Source: JAVJRN01 sp040218415 (lineage in GTDB: Bacteria; Bacteroidota; Bacteroidia; Cytophagales; Cyclobacteriaceae). Taken from it: a DNA stretch of 64,000 nucleotides. The stretch covers positions 62,001-126,000 of the forward strand of contig JAVJRN010000079.1 in assembly GCA_040218415.1 (NCBI GenBank), read 5' to 3'. Positions 33,444 to 42,494 of this stretch are shown one piece after another. Position numbers and translations under genes: made by a program. The notes below the pieces were generated by a model, which saw only the letters and a list, made by a program, of their open reading frames with translations, made no database searches and had not been told where the DNA came from. Position 1 is the stretch's first letter, and the number at the start of each line of letters is the position of its first letter.

Positions 33444-34253
33444 ATGATATCAAGAATACTAAAATTATTGAGTAACGAGTGGATCATCATTACAGCGATT
33501 GTGGCTAATTCCATATTGCTATTTTTGATGGGATACAAGCAATTTGAATTCGATGAGCGATTGGTCATTCTTGATCAGGCGTTCACGATCTTTTTTGTCA
33601 TAGAATTGGTCTCGAAAATTATCTCCCGAGGCTGGAAGGGCTATATTTCTAATCCTTGGAATCAGTTTGATTTTGTACTTGTCGTCATATCTATTCCTTC
33701 CCTTTTTGAACTTGTCATAGATTTTCCAGACATCTCTTATTTACTGATGTTCAGGATTTTAAGGGTATTGAGGATACTGCGATTCATGCGATTTATCCCA
33801 AATATCACAAAGATGTTTGCTGGAATAGCACGAGCTTTCAGAGCTTCCATCTTTGTATTCGTGGCACTAGTCATATATAGTGTTTTACTAGCGGTTGTGA
33901 GTAGCCATTTGTTTAGAAATGAGGCGCCTGAGTTCTTTGGTAATCCATCAATATCGCTTTACAGTATTTTTCAAACCTTCACCATGGAAGGTTGGAACGA
34001 AATACCAACTACGATCATCGAAAATTCTACAGAAGGCTCAGTTAAGCCGGCATTCACACGGTTTTTCTTTTTCATTATTGTCCTCACAGGTGGAATATTC
34101 GGCATGTCTATCATGAATGCCATTTTCGTTGATGAAATGGTCATGGACAACAATGACGACTTGGAAGCGAAAGTGGACTATCTCCATGAAAAAGTGGATC
34201 GCCTTATGGCGAAACTTGAAGAACAAGCTCCGCCTTCTAAAAGCGATTCCTGA
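33444..34253 (+). CDS. Single-domain voltage-gated cation channel with TMEGW filter
   Basis: A 269-residue NaChBac-type ion channel subunit, expected to form a tetramer. Six membrane segments are visible. S4 carries arginines at every third position (R104, R107, R110, R113, R116). The pore loop reads FTMEGWNEI with E182 as the filter carboxylate, S6 ends with GMSIMNAIFVDEM, and a C-terminal coiled coil (about 240-262) should assemble the tetramer. TMEGW resembles the domain I filter of animal voltage-gated calcium channels more than the LESW of bacterial sodium channels, so calcium selectivity is possible. It starts 10 nt after the HhH barrel gene. Confidence 0.9.
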   Translation: MISRILKLLSNEWIIITAIVANSILLFLMGYKQFEFDERLVILDQAFTIFFVIELVSKIISRGWKGYISNPWNQFDFVLVVISIPSLFELVIDFPDISYLLMFRILRVLRILRFMRFIPNITKMFAGIARAFRASIFVFVALVIYSVLLAVVSSHLFRNEAPEFFGNPSISLYSIFQTFTMEGWNEIPTTIIENSTEGSVKPAFTRFFFFIIVLTGGIFGMSIMNAIFVDEMVMDNNDDLEAKVDYLHEKVDRLMAKLEEQAPPSKSDS

Positions 34254-34380
34254 GACTATTTGAATATAAATCATAGAGACTGTTAGTTTTAAAAAACTAT
34301 ATAACCTTTTTGGTAATTATATATGTAACTACATTTAATGTATATACGTATGTAAGTTTATTCACAATAAACACAACGAA
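34254..34380 (+). promoter_or_regulatory. Palindrome-rich upstream region of nitroreductase gene
   Basis: This 127-nt AT-rich region contains TAGTTTT-AA-AAAACTA (34284-34299), the perfect inverted repeat TACATTTAATGTA (34330-34342), and TATATACGTATGTA (34341-34354, six of seven pairs). Such dyads before a nitroreductase/pirin pair resemble MarR- or HxlR-type redox-regulator operators. The first repeat could instead help end transcription of the channel gene. No such regulator is encoded in the window. Confidence 0.4.
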
Positions 34381-34962
34381 ATGAACAAATCAGCCAAAAC
34401 AAATTTTCCCATCATTGAGCCCATTTACCAGCGTTGGAGTCCTAGATCATTTAGCGAAAAAGCTATAACGCCTGAAGACATAGGAAGCTTGTTTGAAGCA
34501 GCAAGATGGGCAGCTTCCAGCATGAATGAACAACCTTGGAGATTCATCTATGCAAACAAGGGTGAAGAAGCCCATCAACTGATTGTCGAATCATTAATGG
34601 AGGGAAATCAGGGCTGGGCCAGTAAAGCGCCGGTACTTATTCTCACTATTATCGATAAGTTTTTAACTAAGTCAGGCAAACCAAACAGTGCTGCGATGCA
34701 CGATTTAGGATTAGCAGTAGGCAATATGAGTATACAAGCGAGTGCAATGGGCATAGGGATTCATCAAATGGGTGGCTTTTTCCCAGATAAGGCAAAAGCT
34801 CTTTTCGAAATCAATGATCAATTTGATGCAGTGACGGCTATTGCTGTTGGCTACTTTGGTGAAGCCAGTGAGTTAGATGAACCTCTTAGAAGCAGAGAAA
34901 TGGCTGCTAGAAGCCGTAAGCCATTAAATGAAATTGCTTTACATGGAAATTTTAATAAATAA
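34381..34962 (+). CDS. Nitroreductase-family oxidoreductase
   Basis: A 193-residue FMN-dependent NAD(P)H oxidoreductase-like protein. The N-terminal WSPRSFSEKAITPEDIGSLFEAARWAASSMNEQPWRF region is the family flavin-binding start, with arginine and serine contacts. AIAVGYFGEASELDEPLRSRE near the end is typical of the small nitroreductase group. It is cytosolic. Its TAA overlaps an ATG (TAATG) leading into the pirin gene, so the pair is probably one redox-stress unit. The natural substrate is unknown. Confidence 0.9.
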   Translation: MNKSAKTNFPIIEPIYQRWSPRSFSEKAITPEDIGSLFEAARWAASSMNEQPWRFIYANKGEEAHQLIVESLMEGNQGWASKAPVLILTIIDKFLTKSGKPNSAAMHDLGLAVGNMSIQASAMGIGIHQMGGFFPDKAKALFEINDQFDAVTAIAVGYFGEASELDEPLRSREMAARSRKPLNEIALHGNFNK

Positions 34963-34988
34963 TGACATTACACTATTTAATAATACAA

Positions 34989-35708
34989 ATGAAAACTATA
35001 ATCCACAAAGCTGATTCCAGAGGAACAGCATTTTTCGGCTGGCTTAATAGTCGCCATACTTTCAGCTTCGGAAGATATTATAATCCTGAAAGAATCAATT
35101 TCGGAGCGTTGAGAGTACTCAATGATGATATTGTTGAAGCTGGAATGGGTTTTGGCACACATCCACATGACAACATGGAAATTGTATCGATTCCGCTACA
35201 GGGTGACTTGGAGCATAAAGATAGCACGGGCAATACAGAAGTAATCCGCACCGGAGATGTTCAAATCATGAGCGCCGGATCCGGACTCACCCATTCAGAA
35301 TACAATCACTCCAAAACAGAAAAAGTCAATTTTCTTCAGCTTTGGGTGCTACCCAAAAAGAAGAATATTGAACCTCGATATGAGCAAAAGACATTCGACC
35401 TGCTTGACAGAAAAAATAAAATTCAAACTGTCGTTGCTCCCGACGATGACTCAGCAGTATGGATCAACCAAGATGCTTGGTTTTCCTTAACAGACATTGA
35501 TGCAAACAAGTCCGTCCCATATACTTTTCACTTATCAACCAATGGAGTTTATGTGTTCGTTTTGGAAGGAAATGTTAAAGTCGGAGATAAGCAATTAGCC
35601 AAACGCGATGGGCTTGGAATATCTGACGTTGATAAAATCAACCTAGAAGCCAGTACAAACGCCAAGTTACTTTTGGTAGAAGTACCCATGATCCAGTCTG
35701 ATTTTTAA
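34989..35708 (+). CDS. Pirin-family protein
   Basis: A cupin-fold pirin of 239 residues. Pirin homologues act as quercetinases or redox-linked regulators. Conserved metal-site motifs are FGTHPHDNMEIVSIPLQGDL and SGLTHSEYNH, and the N-terminal GWLNSRHTFSFGRYYNPE is diagnostic. I chose the ATG at 34989 because it gives the family start MKTIIHKADSRG. An in-frame ATG at 34962 overlaps the nitroreductase stop and would add nine residues. A strong hairpin terminator follows. Confidence 0.9.
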   Translation: MKTIIHKADSRGTAFFGWLNSRHTFSFGRYYNPERINFGALRVLNDDIVEAGMGFGTHPHDNMEIVSIPLQGDLEHKDSTGNTEVIRTGDVQIMSAGSGLTHSEYNHSKTEKVNFLQLWVLPKKKNIEPRYEQKTFDLLDRKNKIQTVVAPDDDSAVWINQDAWFSLTDIDANKSVPYTFHLSTNGVYVFVLEGNVKVGDKQLAKRDGLGISDVDKINLEASTNAKLLLVEVPMIQSDF

Positions 35709-35718
35709 TTCAATAAAA

Positions 35719-35747
35719 AAGGCCAACTTAAATTTTAAGTTGGCCTT
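35719..35747. terminator. Bidirectional hairpin terminator
   Basis: AAGGCCAACTTAA (35719-35731) and TTAAGTTGGCCTT (35735-35747) form a perfect 13-bp stem with a 3-nt loop. It sits in the 58-nt gap between the convergent pirin and amidohydrolase genes. A run of six A (35715-35720) on the left supplies the T-tract for leftward transcription. Confidence 0.8.
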
Positions 35748-35766
35748 CATATTATAAAGATTGAAT

Positions 35767-37068
35767 CTACTTTTTCGCCTCGTATTTTTCCTTATACTTT
35801 TGATACAATCGCTGTTGCAAGGCTTCTAAATCAACTTCTCTGCCTTGGATAAAGCTATACTCCACATTGTTTGTCCGCATGTCAAGTATATCTCCAGTAG
35901 AGATGACAATATTCGCATCTTTGCCCGCTTCTAAGGAACCCGTCAATTCGTCAATTCTTAAAATTTTGGCTGTATTCAAAGTAATCATGGATAAAGCCTC
36001 CTCTCTATCTGCTCCATAGGCGGCCACTGTTCCAGCGAAAAATGGCAAGTTGCGCGCACTTGCAAGCATTCCTGAAACGTAAGTCAATCCAACCAATATT
36101 CCTTTATCGGAAAGCATAGCTGCCAGTTTAAATGGGTGATTGATGTCCTGATCATCCATATTAGGCCTACGGTGAACGTTTTCAAGGAGGACAGGATATC
36201 CACTTTCTTTTACTAGGTCAGCCACTGGCCACACATCTTCACAACCTGCCAAAACCACATTGGGCACACCAAACTCCTTTGACATTTGAATGGCTTCTAT
36301 AATCTCTTGTGGTCTATTCACATAAATAAATAAAGTTCTATTCCCGTTTATTACCTCTGCCATAGCCTCCAACATAAGGTTGGTCGTTTCTGGTTTTAGT
36401 TCCATATAGGACTTTGTATCATCAAATAGGCTTTTAACCGCCTCAACCTGCTCTTGGTATTTATCGTTTGCTTTTCTCTCTGTCTCTCCAAGCCACCATC
36501 TTGCACGAGTGGTAATGCTTGGCCAGTTCATGTGTACACCATCATTTTCTTTGTACAACGCATCTTCCCAGTTCCATGCATCCAGTTGCATAATACTGGA
36601 AGTACCCTCTACTCTTCCTCCTGCAGGAGCAATTTGAGCAATCTGGATACCGTTAAACTTCATGGTAGGAATAATCTCACTATCAGTATTGAAAGCAATG
36701 GCTGTCCTTACATGTGGTTTCATGCTGCCAACCTCTGAGTAATCTCTCGTTGCGCGTACAGCTGCCACCTCTTCCAGACCGAGCTTGGTCAAAGGAAGGA
36801 TAAGTCCCGGATAAACGTCTTTTCCTTCGGCATCAATAATTTGATATAAAGAGTAATCAAATGTAGGATCATAGGTATCTACCGATTCTATTTTCCCATT
36901 GTTAAATAAAACAACGGCGTTTTCTACCACCTGTCCATTGCCAATGTGTGCAGTACCCTTAATGATAGCGATTGGCTCACTTTGAGCAGGCGCGGGTGAT
37001 GGAACTTGTGCTTTTAACCCCAGGCTAAAAGTAATTCCGAGTATGATTAATGATATATACTTAGTCAT
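35767..37068 (-). CDS. Secreted amidohydrolase-fold protein lacking the HxH metal motif
   Basis: A 433-residue exported protein with a signal peptide ending in GLKAQ. It has the amidohydrolase composite-domain strands (ITGTAHIGNG-like start, VVLFNNGKIESVD) and the late GSLEAGKDANIVISTGD segment. At the position where active enzymes have HxH (normally after YPG), it reads YPGLILPLTKLGL, so the metal-binding histidines are missing. It is probably non-catalytic or structural, acting with the larger upstream amidohydrolase, whose stop it overlaps by 8 nt. Similar paired genes occur in Bacteroidota, to my knowledge without a known substrate. Confidence 0.82.
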   Translation of the reverse strand: MTKYISLIILGITFSLGLKAQVPSPAPAQSEPIAIIKGTAHIGNGQVVENAVVLFNNGKIESVDTYDPTFDYSLYQIIDAEGKDVYPGLILPLTKLGLEEVAAVRATRDYSEVGSMKPHVRTAIAFNTDSEIIPTMKFNGIQIAQIAPAGGRVEGTSSIMQLDAWNWEDALYKENDGVHMNWPSITTRARWWLGETERKANDKYQEQVEAVKSLFDDTKSYMELKPETTNLMLEAMAEVINGNRTLFIYVNRPQEIIEAIQMSKEFGVPNVVLAGCEDVWPVADLVKESGYPVLLENVHRRPNMDDQDINHPFKLAAMLSDKGILVGLTYVSGMLASARNLPFFAGTVAAYGADREEALSMITLNTAKILRIDELTGSLEAGKDANIVISTGDILDMRTNNVEYSFIQGREVDLEALQQRLYQKYKEKYEAKK

Positions 37069-40000
37069 TGTGAAGCGTATTTAGAATGGTACCATCAGCT
37101 ACTATGTCTTCACAATGAAACATGTGCTTTTCTTTCTTCATTGCTTTTTGCGTTTTAGCTCCTCCTGCTTTTGCACCCTTCATTTTATTTATCAATCTGG
37201 TTCTCTCGGCTGCAATCGCCTTTTGATTTTCCGCATCTTTTTCTTTGCTGTAATAAACAATTCCATCTACTAGGGTCATGTTCGCCTTGGCATAAACGGA
37301 CAAGGGGTGCTCATCCCACAAAACCAAATCAGCATCTTTTCCAACTTTAATACTTCCCATCTGATCATCGAGATGTAAAAGCTTTGCCGGGTTGAGTGTC
37401 ACGAGTTTTAGCGCTTCGATTTCAGACATCCCACCATATTTCACCGATTTTGCCGCCTCTTGATTTAATCGTCGTGCCATTTCAGCATCATCAGAATTTA
37501 TCGCTGAAGTTACTCCGGCCATACTCATTAAAGAAGCATTGTAAGGAATAGCATAGCGAACTTCCCACTTATATGCCCACCAATCGGCAAAAGTAGAACC
37601 ACCTGCTCCATGTTTAGCCATTTTATCAGCCACTTTATAGCCTTCCAGAATATGGGTGAAAGTATTGATTCTGAAATCAAAATCTTCTGCCACTTTCATC
37701 AACATATTAATTTCTGATTGCACATAAGAATGGCAAGTAATAAATCGTTCTTCGTTGATTATTTCAAGCAATGTTTCTACTCTTAGGTCTCTTCTAGGAG
37801 CCGGTGTATTTGCCTTTACTTTTGATGACAATGCATTGTACTTGGCCATCGCTTCGCCATATTCTTTCGCACGGGTAAATCCATCAACATAAACCATTTC
37901 GGTACCCATTCGGGTTTGAGGAAATCTTGTCGTATTGTCATCTCCCCAATTGGATTGTTTTACATTTTCACCAAGTGCAAACTTGATAAAACCGTCTGCT
38001 CCTTTGATTTTCATCGCTTCTGGACTAACTCCCCATCGGAATTTCACAAGGGCGGATTGCCCTCCTACTGGATTTGCTGAGCCGTGCAATAACTGCGCTG
38101 CTGTAACTCCACCGGCAAGTTGACGGTAAATATCAATGTCTTCAGAGTCAATAGCATCGTACATTCTAACTTCTGCAGTAATAGAAGCACTTCCTTCGTT
38201 GACGGAACTCAAGGCTGCATGAGAATGCTCATCTACTATTCCAGGAGTGAGATGCATGTCTGTGGCATCAATTTCCTTCGCTCCTTTGAAAGTGATATTC
38301 TTACCTACCTGCGAAATTTTACCATCCTGCACCAAAACGTCAGCATTTTCCAGTTTTTCTTCACCTTCTAGCGTCCATACAGTGGCATTTTTAAATAAAA
38401 TTGTTTCTTGAGTAGGTTGCGTCATCCATCCATTCGCAACAAATGGATAAATCATAGAACCTAGATCATCCACAGTTTCTTCGTCCTTTTCCTCTTCTTT
38501 CTTTTCTTCTTCTTTCTCAAGATCACCAGTTCTATCAGCTTTCCAACTAATTTCTGTTCCATCAGGTAACTGACCAATACCTGCAAAGCCATTTTCTTTA
38601 ACCCAACCACTGAGTCGAACAGGTGCTTCGGCATCTTTTGGTGTATAGTTTATGACTACTCGGTTGTCACTTATTTTAAGCGTGATGCTTATAGATACCG
38701 TATCATTGATTACGATCTTGGATTTTGGCGAATTACCTTCTCCGGCCAATTCCATATTCATGGATGAATTATCCATTGAAAAAGAATATTTACCAGAAAA
38801 ATCTTTTTCTTCAAGTGGAGAGAAGTCATATTTCACACCGCCTACCCAAGTTTGATGGATCTTGGCTTTTTCGTCAAAAATATTATCTGAACTTATAAAA
38901 AAGTTTGCTTGGCTTCCCTTTTTAAGAATACCTACCTCATTTTGTGCATTAAAATATTTTGCCGGCGTATAAGTAAAGGCCTTTAAGGCTTGTGCTTCCG
39001 TTAATCCTCTTTCTACAGCTAATCTTAAATTTTTCCAAATGTCCTCTTTCTTCTTCAAACCGTCTACAGTAAAGGCTATTTCAATACCCTGATCTGTTAG
39101 AATTTTAGCGTTAGAAGCGGCCATTTCCCAGTGCTTCATATCTGCAAGACTCACATCGAGGGCTGCAAGAGGATCATCTACATCATAGGCATCAGGAAAC
39201 TCTAAAGGTATAATCAAACTTGCGTTTGTGGCTTTAATCTCTTTTGCGCGTTGGTACTCATCTCCGGCACCTTTAATGATGTATTGAACACCAAACTCGT
39301 CCCCTACCTTATCAGCTAAAAGTACTCTCAGTTTACCTCCGTTTGCTTCAAATACCGCCGGCATACCCTTTAGATCATTGAATGACTGAAGACTCAAGTT
39401 GACTTGATCTTCGTTAGCAGAAGAAGCGTACCACTTTGCATCATAATAAGTTTGACGTAGTAGCGCAACCATTCCCATGATAGAGTTTGGATAAGGTTGG
39501 TTTGAAGTTCCTTTATTAAATGAATAATGTGCAGAAGCTTTTCCTTTAATAATGGCTTCCTGTACCGGACCATCGCTAAGGTTGACCAAAGCGCCCGTGC
39601 CTCTAACTATTCCATCGGGTCGAAAAGTAATCACAGACCCAAAACCAAGTTTTCTCAGTTCCGAGGTTGATTTTTTATCCAAACTAAAATTTGAGGCAGC
39701 ATCGAAATCCGCGTTGATGGCATCATTCCAACCATAGGCCTCTTTTCTAGCACTCTCATACTGAGGTTCACCTCTCGAACCTGACGACCTTTTCACTTCA
39801 GGCATACCCACATTGGTATAAGGGTCAACAAAGGCAGGATAGATGAATTTCCCTTTTAAGTCGGTAACAATAGCTCCTTTTGGAATGGAAAGACCTGCTC
39901 CTACAGCTACTACTTTCCCATCCTTAATTACCAGAGTTGCATTTTCAATTTTAGTTTGATAATCGGCATATAATACAGCGTTGGTAAATGCAAACAGTCC

Positions 40001-40096
40001 TGGTCTTTCGTCAACTACTCCGTTTACAGGAAATGTTTCCTGCGCAGAGAGTTGTTGCACCAAAACTAGCATTATACCTAAAATCCATTTTCTCAT
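37061..40096 (-). CDS. Secreted double amidohydrolase-domain protein (first domain degenerate)
   Basis: A 1011-residue exported protein with a signal peptide ending in QQLSAQ. Residues about 30-430 form an amidohydrolase-like domain in which the metal HxH is replaced by VDPYTNVG (90-97). A beta-rich linker of about 100 residues follows (from GKYSFSMDNSSM), then a Glu/Lys-rich stretch (about 525-545). The second amidohydrolase domain, from about 565, keeps HSH (H624, H626), a THILEGY histidine and the NSDDAEM aspartate pair, so it is probably active. Substrate is unknown; periplasmic peptide-like or cyclic amide hydrolysis fits the superfamily. It forms an operon with the degenerate 433-residue protein. 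Confidence 0.85.
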   Translation of the reverse strand: MRKWILGIMLVLVQQLSAQETFPVNGVVDERPGLFAFTNAVLYADYQTKIENATLVIKDGKVVAVGAGLSIPKGAIVTDLKGKFIYPAFVDPYTNVGMPEVKRSSGSRGEPQYESARKEAYGWNDAINADFDAASNFSLDKKSTSELRKLGFGSVITFRPDGIVRGTGALVNLSDGPVQEAIIKGKASAHYSFNKGTSNQPYPNSIMGMVALLRQTYYDAKWYASSANEDQVNLSLQSFNDLKGMPAVFEANGGKLRVLLADKVGDEFGVQYIIKGAGDEYQRAKEIKATNASLIIPLEFPDAYDVDDPLAALDVSLADMKHWEMAASNAKILTDQGIEIAFTVDGLKKKEDIWKNLRLAVERGLTEAQALKAFTYTPAKYFNAQNEVGILKKGSQANFFISSDNIFDEKAKIHQTWVGGVKYDFSPLEEKDFSGKYSFSMDNSSMNMELAGEGNSPKSKIVINDTVSISITLKISDNRVVINYTPKDAEAPVRLSGWVKENGFAGIGQLPDGTEISWKADRTGDLEKEEEKKEEEKDEETVDDLGSMIYPFVANGWMTQPTQETILFKNATVWTLEGEEKLENADVLVQDGKISQVGKNITFKGAKEIDATDMHLTPGIVDEHSHAALSSVNEGSASITAEVRMYDAIDSEDIDIYRQLAGGVTAAQLLHGSANPVGGQSALVKFRWGVSPEAMKIKGADGFIKFALGENVKQSNWGDDNTTRFPQTRMGTEMVYVDGFTRAKEYGEAMAKYNALSSKVKANTPAPRRDLRVETLLEIINEERFITCHSYVQSEINMLMKVAEDFDFRINTFTHILEGYKVADKMAKHGAGGSTFADWWAYKWEVRYAIPYNASLMSMAGVTSAINSDDAEMARRLNQEAAKSVKYGGMSEIEALKLVTLNPAKLLHLDDQMGSIKVGKDADLVLWDEHPLSVYAKANMTLVDGIVYYSKEKDAENQKAIAAERTRLINKMKGAKAGGAKTQKAMKKEKHMFHCEDIVADGTILNTLHND

Positions 40097-40229
40097 AGGT
40101 TTGATCAGTTGAGTTGAAGTTAAAATTTGAGTTTTTGTAATTTATAATAAATAGGCTTTTGAATCTTGCCAAATGATTATTAATGGTTAATTGATTAGAT
40201 AAGCGCTAAGAAATGCATTTAAACAAAAG

Positions 40230-40252
40230 AGGTCTCCATGGAGACCTTTTTT
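40230..40252 (-). terminator. Palindromic terminator after acyl-CoA dehydrogenase gene
   Basis: AGGTCTCCATGGAGACCT (40230-40247) is a perfect 18-nt palindrome, giving a stem of at least seven pairs with a small loop. On the minus strand it lies 14 nt past the dehydrogenase stop and is followed by the T-rich CTTTTGTTT. T residues also flank it on the + strand, so it could act both ways. Confidence 0.65.
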
Positions 40253-40265
40253 GAATTATTGTTAC

Positions 40266-41489
40266 TTATTTAAAGGCTTGGATGCCCGTAATGTCAGCTC
40301 CTAAAATGAGTAAATGTATGTCGTGTGTACCTTCATAAGTTACCACAGACTCCAAATTCATCATATGTCTCATCATCGGATATTCTCCTGTAATCCCCAT
40401 TCCGCCATGAATTTGTCTTGCTTCGCGCGCAATATTCAAAGCCACTTCTACACTATTCCTCTTAGCCATCGAAATTTGTGGCGTTGTTGCCTTACCTGCA
40501 TCCATCATGATCGCAAGTTTCCAATTGAGCAATTGAGCTTTCGTAATTTCTGTAAGCATTTCGGCAAGCTTCTTTTGTGTTAATTGAAATCCTGCCAAAG
40601 GCTTGTCAAATTGTATACGTTCTCCGGCATATTTTCTTGCGGACTCGTAGCAATCCATCGCTGCGCCTATTGCTCCCCAAGCTATTCCGAATCGTGCTTT
40701 ATCCAGACAGCCCATAGGTGCTCCTAAGCCATCTTTATTGGGTAATAAGTTCTCCTTAGGCACTTTCACATCACTAAAAACCAATTCTCCTGTGCAAGAA
40801 GCTCGAAGCGACCATTTCCCATGTGTTTCCGGAGTAGTGAAACCCTCCATTCCTCGTTCTACAATCAAACCTTTAATTCTGCCTGCTTCATTTTTAGCCC
40901 ATACTACAGCTATGTCCGCTTTGGGAGAATTAGAAATCCACATTTTTGCACCGTTGAGCAAGTAATGATCTCCTTCATCCGTGAAGTGGGTTTCCATTCC
41001 TGATGGATTCGAACCGTGGTTAGGTTCTGTCAGCCCAAAACAACCGAGCATTTCGCCAGATGCGAGTTTTGGTAGGTATTTTCTTCGTTGCTCCTCAGAG
41101 CCATAAGCGTAAATCGGATGCATAACCAAGGATCCTTGAACAGAAGCTGTGGATCTCATACCCGAATCTCCTCTTTCAATTTCTTGCATGATAAGACCAT
41201 AGGAAACATAGTCTAGTCCACCTCCTCCATATTCTGCTGGCACGGTTGGACCAAAAGCTCCAACATCACCAAACTTTCTTACTATTTCATAAGAAAAATG
41301 ATTTTTCTCTGCCCACTCTTCTATGTAAGGCGTAATTTCTTTTTTCACAAAATCCCTAATGGATGAGCGGATAAGCTTATGTTCTTCTGTCAATAAATCA
41401 TCTAATACATAGAAATCAGGGGATTCAAAAGTATCAACAAAATTTCGTTTGGTTGCTTGTCCGTTTGGGGTTAATGTATGTGCAGGCAT
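40266..41489 (-). CDS. gcdH: Acyl-CoA dehydrogenase, glutaryl-CoA dehydrogenase-like
   Basis: A 407-residue flavoenzyme closely resembling glutaryl-CoA dehydrogenase, which makes crotonyl-CoA and CO2 from glutaryl-CoA. Indicators: GDSGMRSTASVQGSL with R112 in the place of the substrate-carboxylate-binding arginine, WISNSPKADIAVVWA, LRASCTGELVFSDVKVP, and catalytic E386 in the C-terminal TYEGTHDIHLLILGADITGI. These match the GCDH subfamily rather than short-chain dehydrogenases. It diverges from tryptophan 2,3-dioxygenase with only 59 nt between starts, which supports a role in aromatic amino acid breakdown. ETF subunits and the intermediate enzymes are not in the window. Confidence 0.9.
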   Translation of the reverse strand: MPAHTLTPNGQATKRNFVDTFESPDFYVLDDLLTEEHKLIRSSIRDFVKKEITPYIEEWAEKNHFSYEIVRKFGDVGAFGPTVPAEYGGGGLDYVSYGLIMQEIERGDSGMRSTASVQGSLVMHPIYAYGSEEQRRKYLPKLASGEMLGCFGLTEPNHGSNPSGMETHFTDEGDHYLLNGAKMWISNSPKADIAVVWAKNEAGRIKGLIVERGMEGFTTPETHGKWSLRASCTGELVFSDVKVPKENLLPNKDGLGAPMGCLDKARFGIAWGAIGAAMDCYESARKYAGERIQFDKPLAGFQLTQKKLAEMLTEITKAQLLNWKLAIMMDAGKATTPQISMAKRNSVEVALNIAREARQIHGGMGITGEYPMMRHMMNLESVVTYEGTHDIHLLILGADITGIQAFK

Positions 41490-41548
41490 ATGTTGTTTTT
41501 AATTATGGGTTTAATGGGTCAAATTTACAACAAAAGCGATCGTATGTT

Positions 41549-42484
41549 ATGAGTAATGAGAGGTTTAGTGAAGAGATTTTGACTCAATTAGATGCATTGA
41601 GCAAGAAGTACGCGGCTATGGGGCAAGATTTATCCTCTTATCTTGATGGTCTTCTACACTCTGATTATTTGACTTATTGGGATTATATTAACCTTGACAC
41701 CTTATTAAGCCTTCAAAAACCAAGAACAAGTTTTCCCGATGAAAAGATTTTTATTCTTTATCATCAGATTACAGAATTGTATTTCCGGTTGATCCTTAAT
41801 GAACAAGAACAGCTCATTCTTGGAGAAAAAAAGCCTAATTCCTCAGAATTTCTGATGAGAATAAAAAGGATGAATAGATATTTTGCTCATCTCACTGACT
41901 CTTTTGACGTAATGATCGAGGGTATGGAAAAAGAACAATTCCTAAATTTTAGGATGTCCTTACTTCCATCCTCTGGATTTCAATCTGCTCAATATCGCTT
42001 GATAGAAATTGGGTCCACAGACTTTCATCTATTACAATCAAAATCTTCTGGATCACATCACACGGAGGGTTTTGAAGAAATATATGACAATCTATATTGG
42101 AAAAAAGGTGCTACCGAACTAGCAACGGGCAAAAAAACTTTAACATTAAAACAATTCGAGAAAAAATATAACCAAGACTTTCTCGGAAGGGCAAAAGAGG
42201 TCGAACACCATAATTTGCGACAGCTCTATCTTGAAAATTTCAGCGGTGATACGGAAATTGAAGAGGCTTTAAGAACCCTAGATTTTAGTATGAATGTCCA
42301 ATGGCCTTTAATGCACTACAAGTCAGCGGTAAACTATTTGGAACGCGATCCTGTTGAAATAAAAGCCACTGGAGGCACCAACTGGCAGAAATATTTACCT
42401 CCAAGAAGACAACAAATTCAATTTTATCCGGAACTTTGGACAGAAGAAGAACTCCAGAAATGGGGAACTGAAAAGCTCCAATAA
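41549..42484 (+). CDS. kynA: Tryptophan 2,3-dioxygenase
   Basis: A heme dioxygenase that opens L-tryptophan to N-formylkynurenine. Family motifs are ILYHQITELYFRLILNEQ (H72 at the distal histidine position), FRMSLLPSSGFQSAQYR, and the C-terminal MHYKSAV histidine segment (probable heme ligand) followed by ATGGTNWQKYLPPRRQQI. I chose the ATG at 41549 (311 residues). The longer frame from 41453 would overlap the divergent dehydrogenase gene and add a non-homologous N-terminus. No kynureninase or kynurenine monooxygenase gene is nearby. It ends 10 nt before the repeat-barrel gene. Confidence 0.93.
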   Translation: MSNERFSEEILTQLDALSKKYAAMGQDLSSYLDGLLHSDYLTYWDYINLDTLLSLQKPRTSFPDEKIFILYHQITELYFRLILNEQEQLILGEKKPNSSEFLMRIKRMNRYFAHLTDSFDVMIEGMEKEQFLNFRMSLLPSSGFQSAQYRLIEIGSTDFHLLQSKSSGSHHTEGFEEIYDNLYWKKGATELATGKKTLTLKQFEKKYNQDFLGRAKEVEHHNLRQLYLENFSGDTEIEEALRTLDFSMNVQWPLMHYKSAVNYLERDPVEIKATGGTNWQKYLPPRRQQIQFYPELWTEEELQKWGTEKLQ

Positions 42485-42494
42485 GTGCGCCCTT

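Noticed and set aside
41453..41548. N-terminal extension of tryptophan 2,3-dioxygenase
   Set aside because: It overlaps the divergent dehydrogenase start and adds 32 residues unlike the family; the ATG at 41549 fits better.
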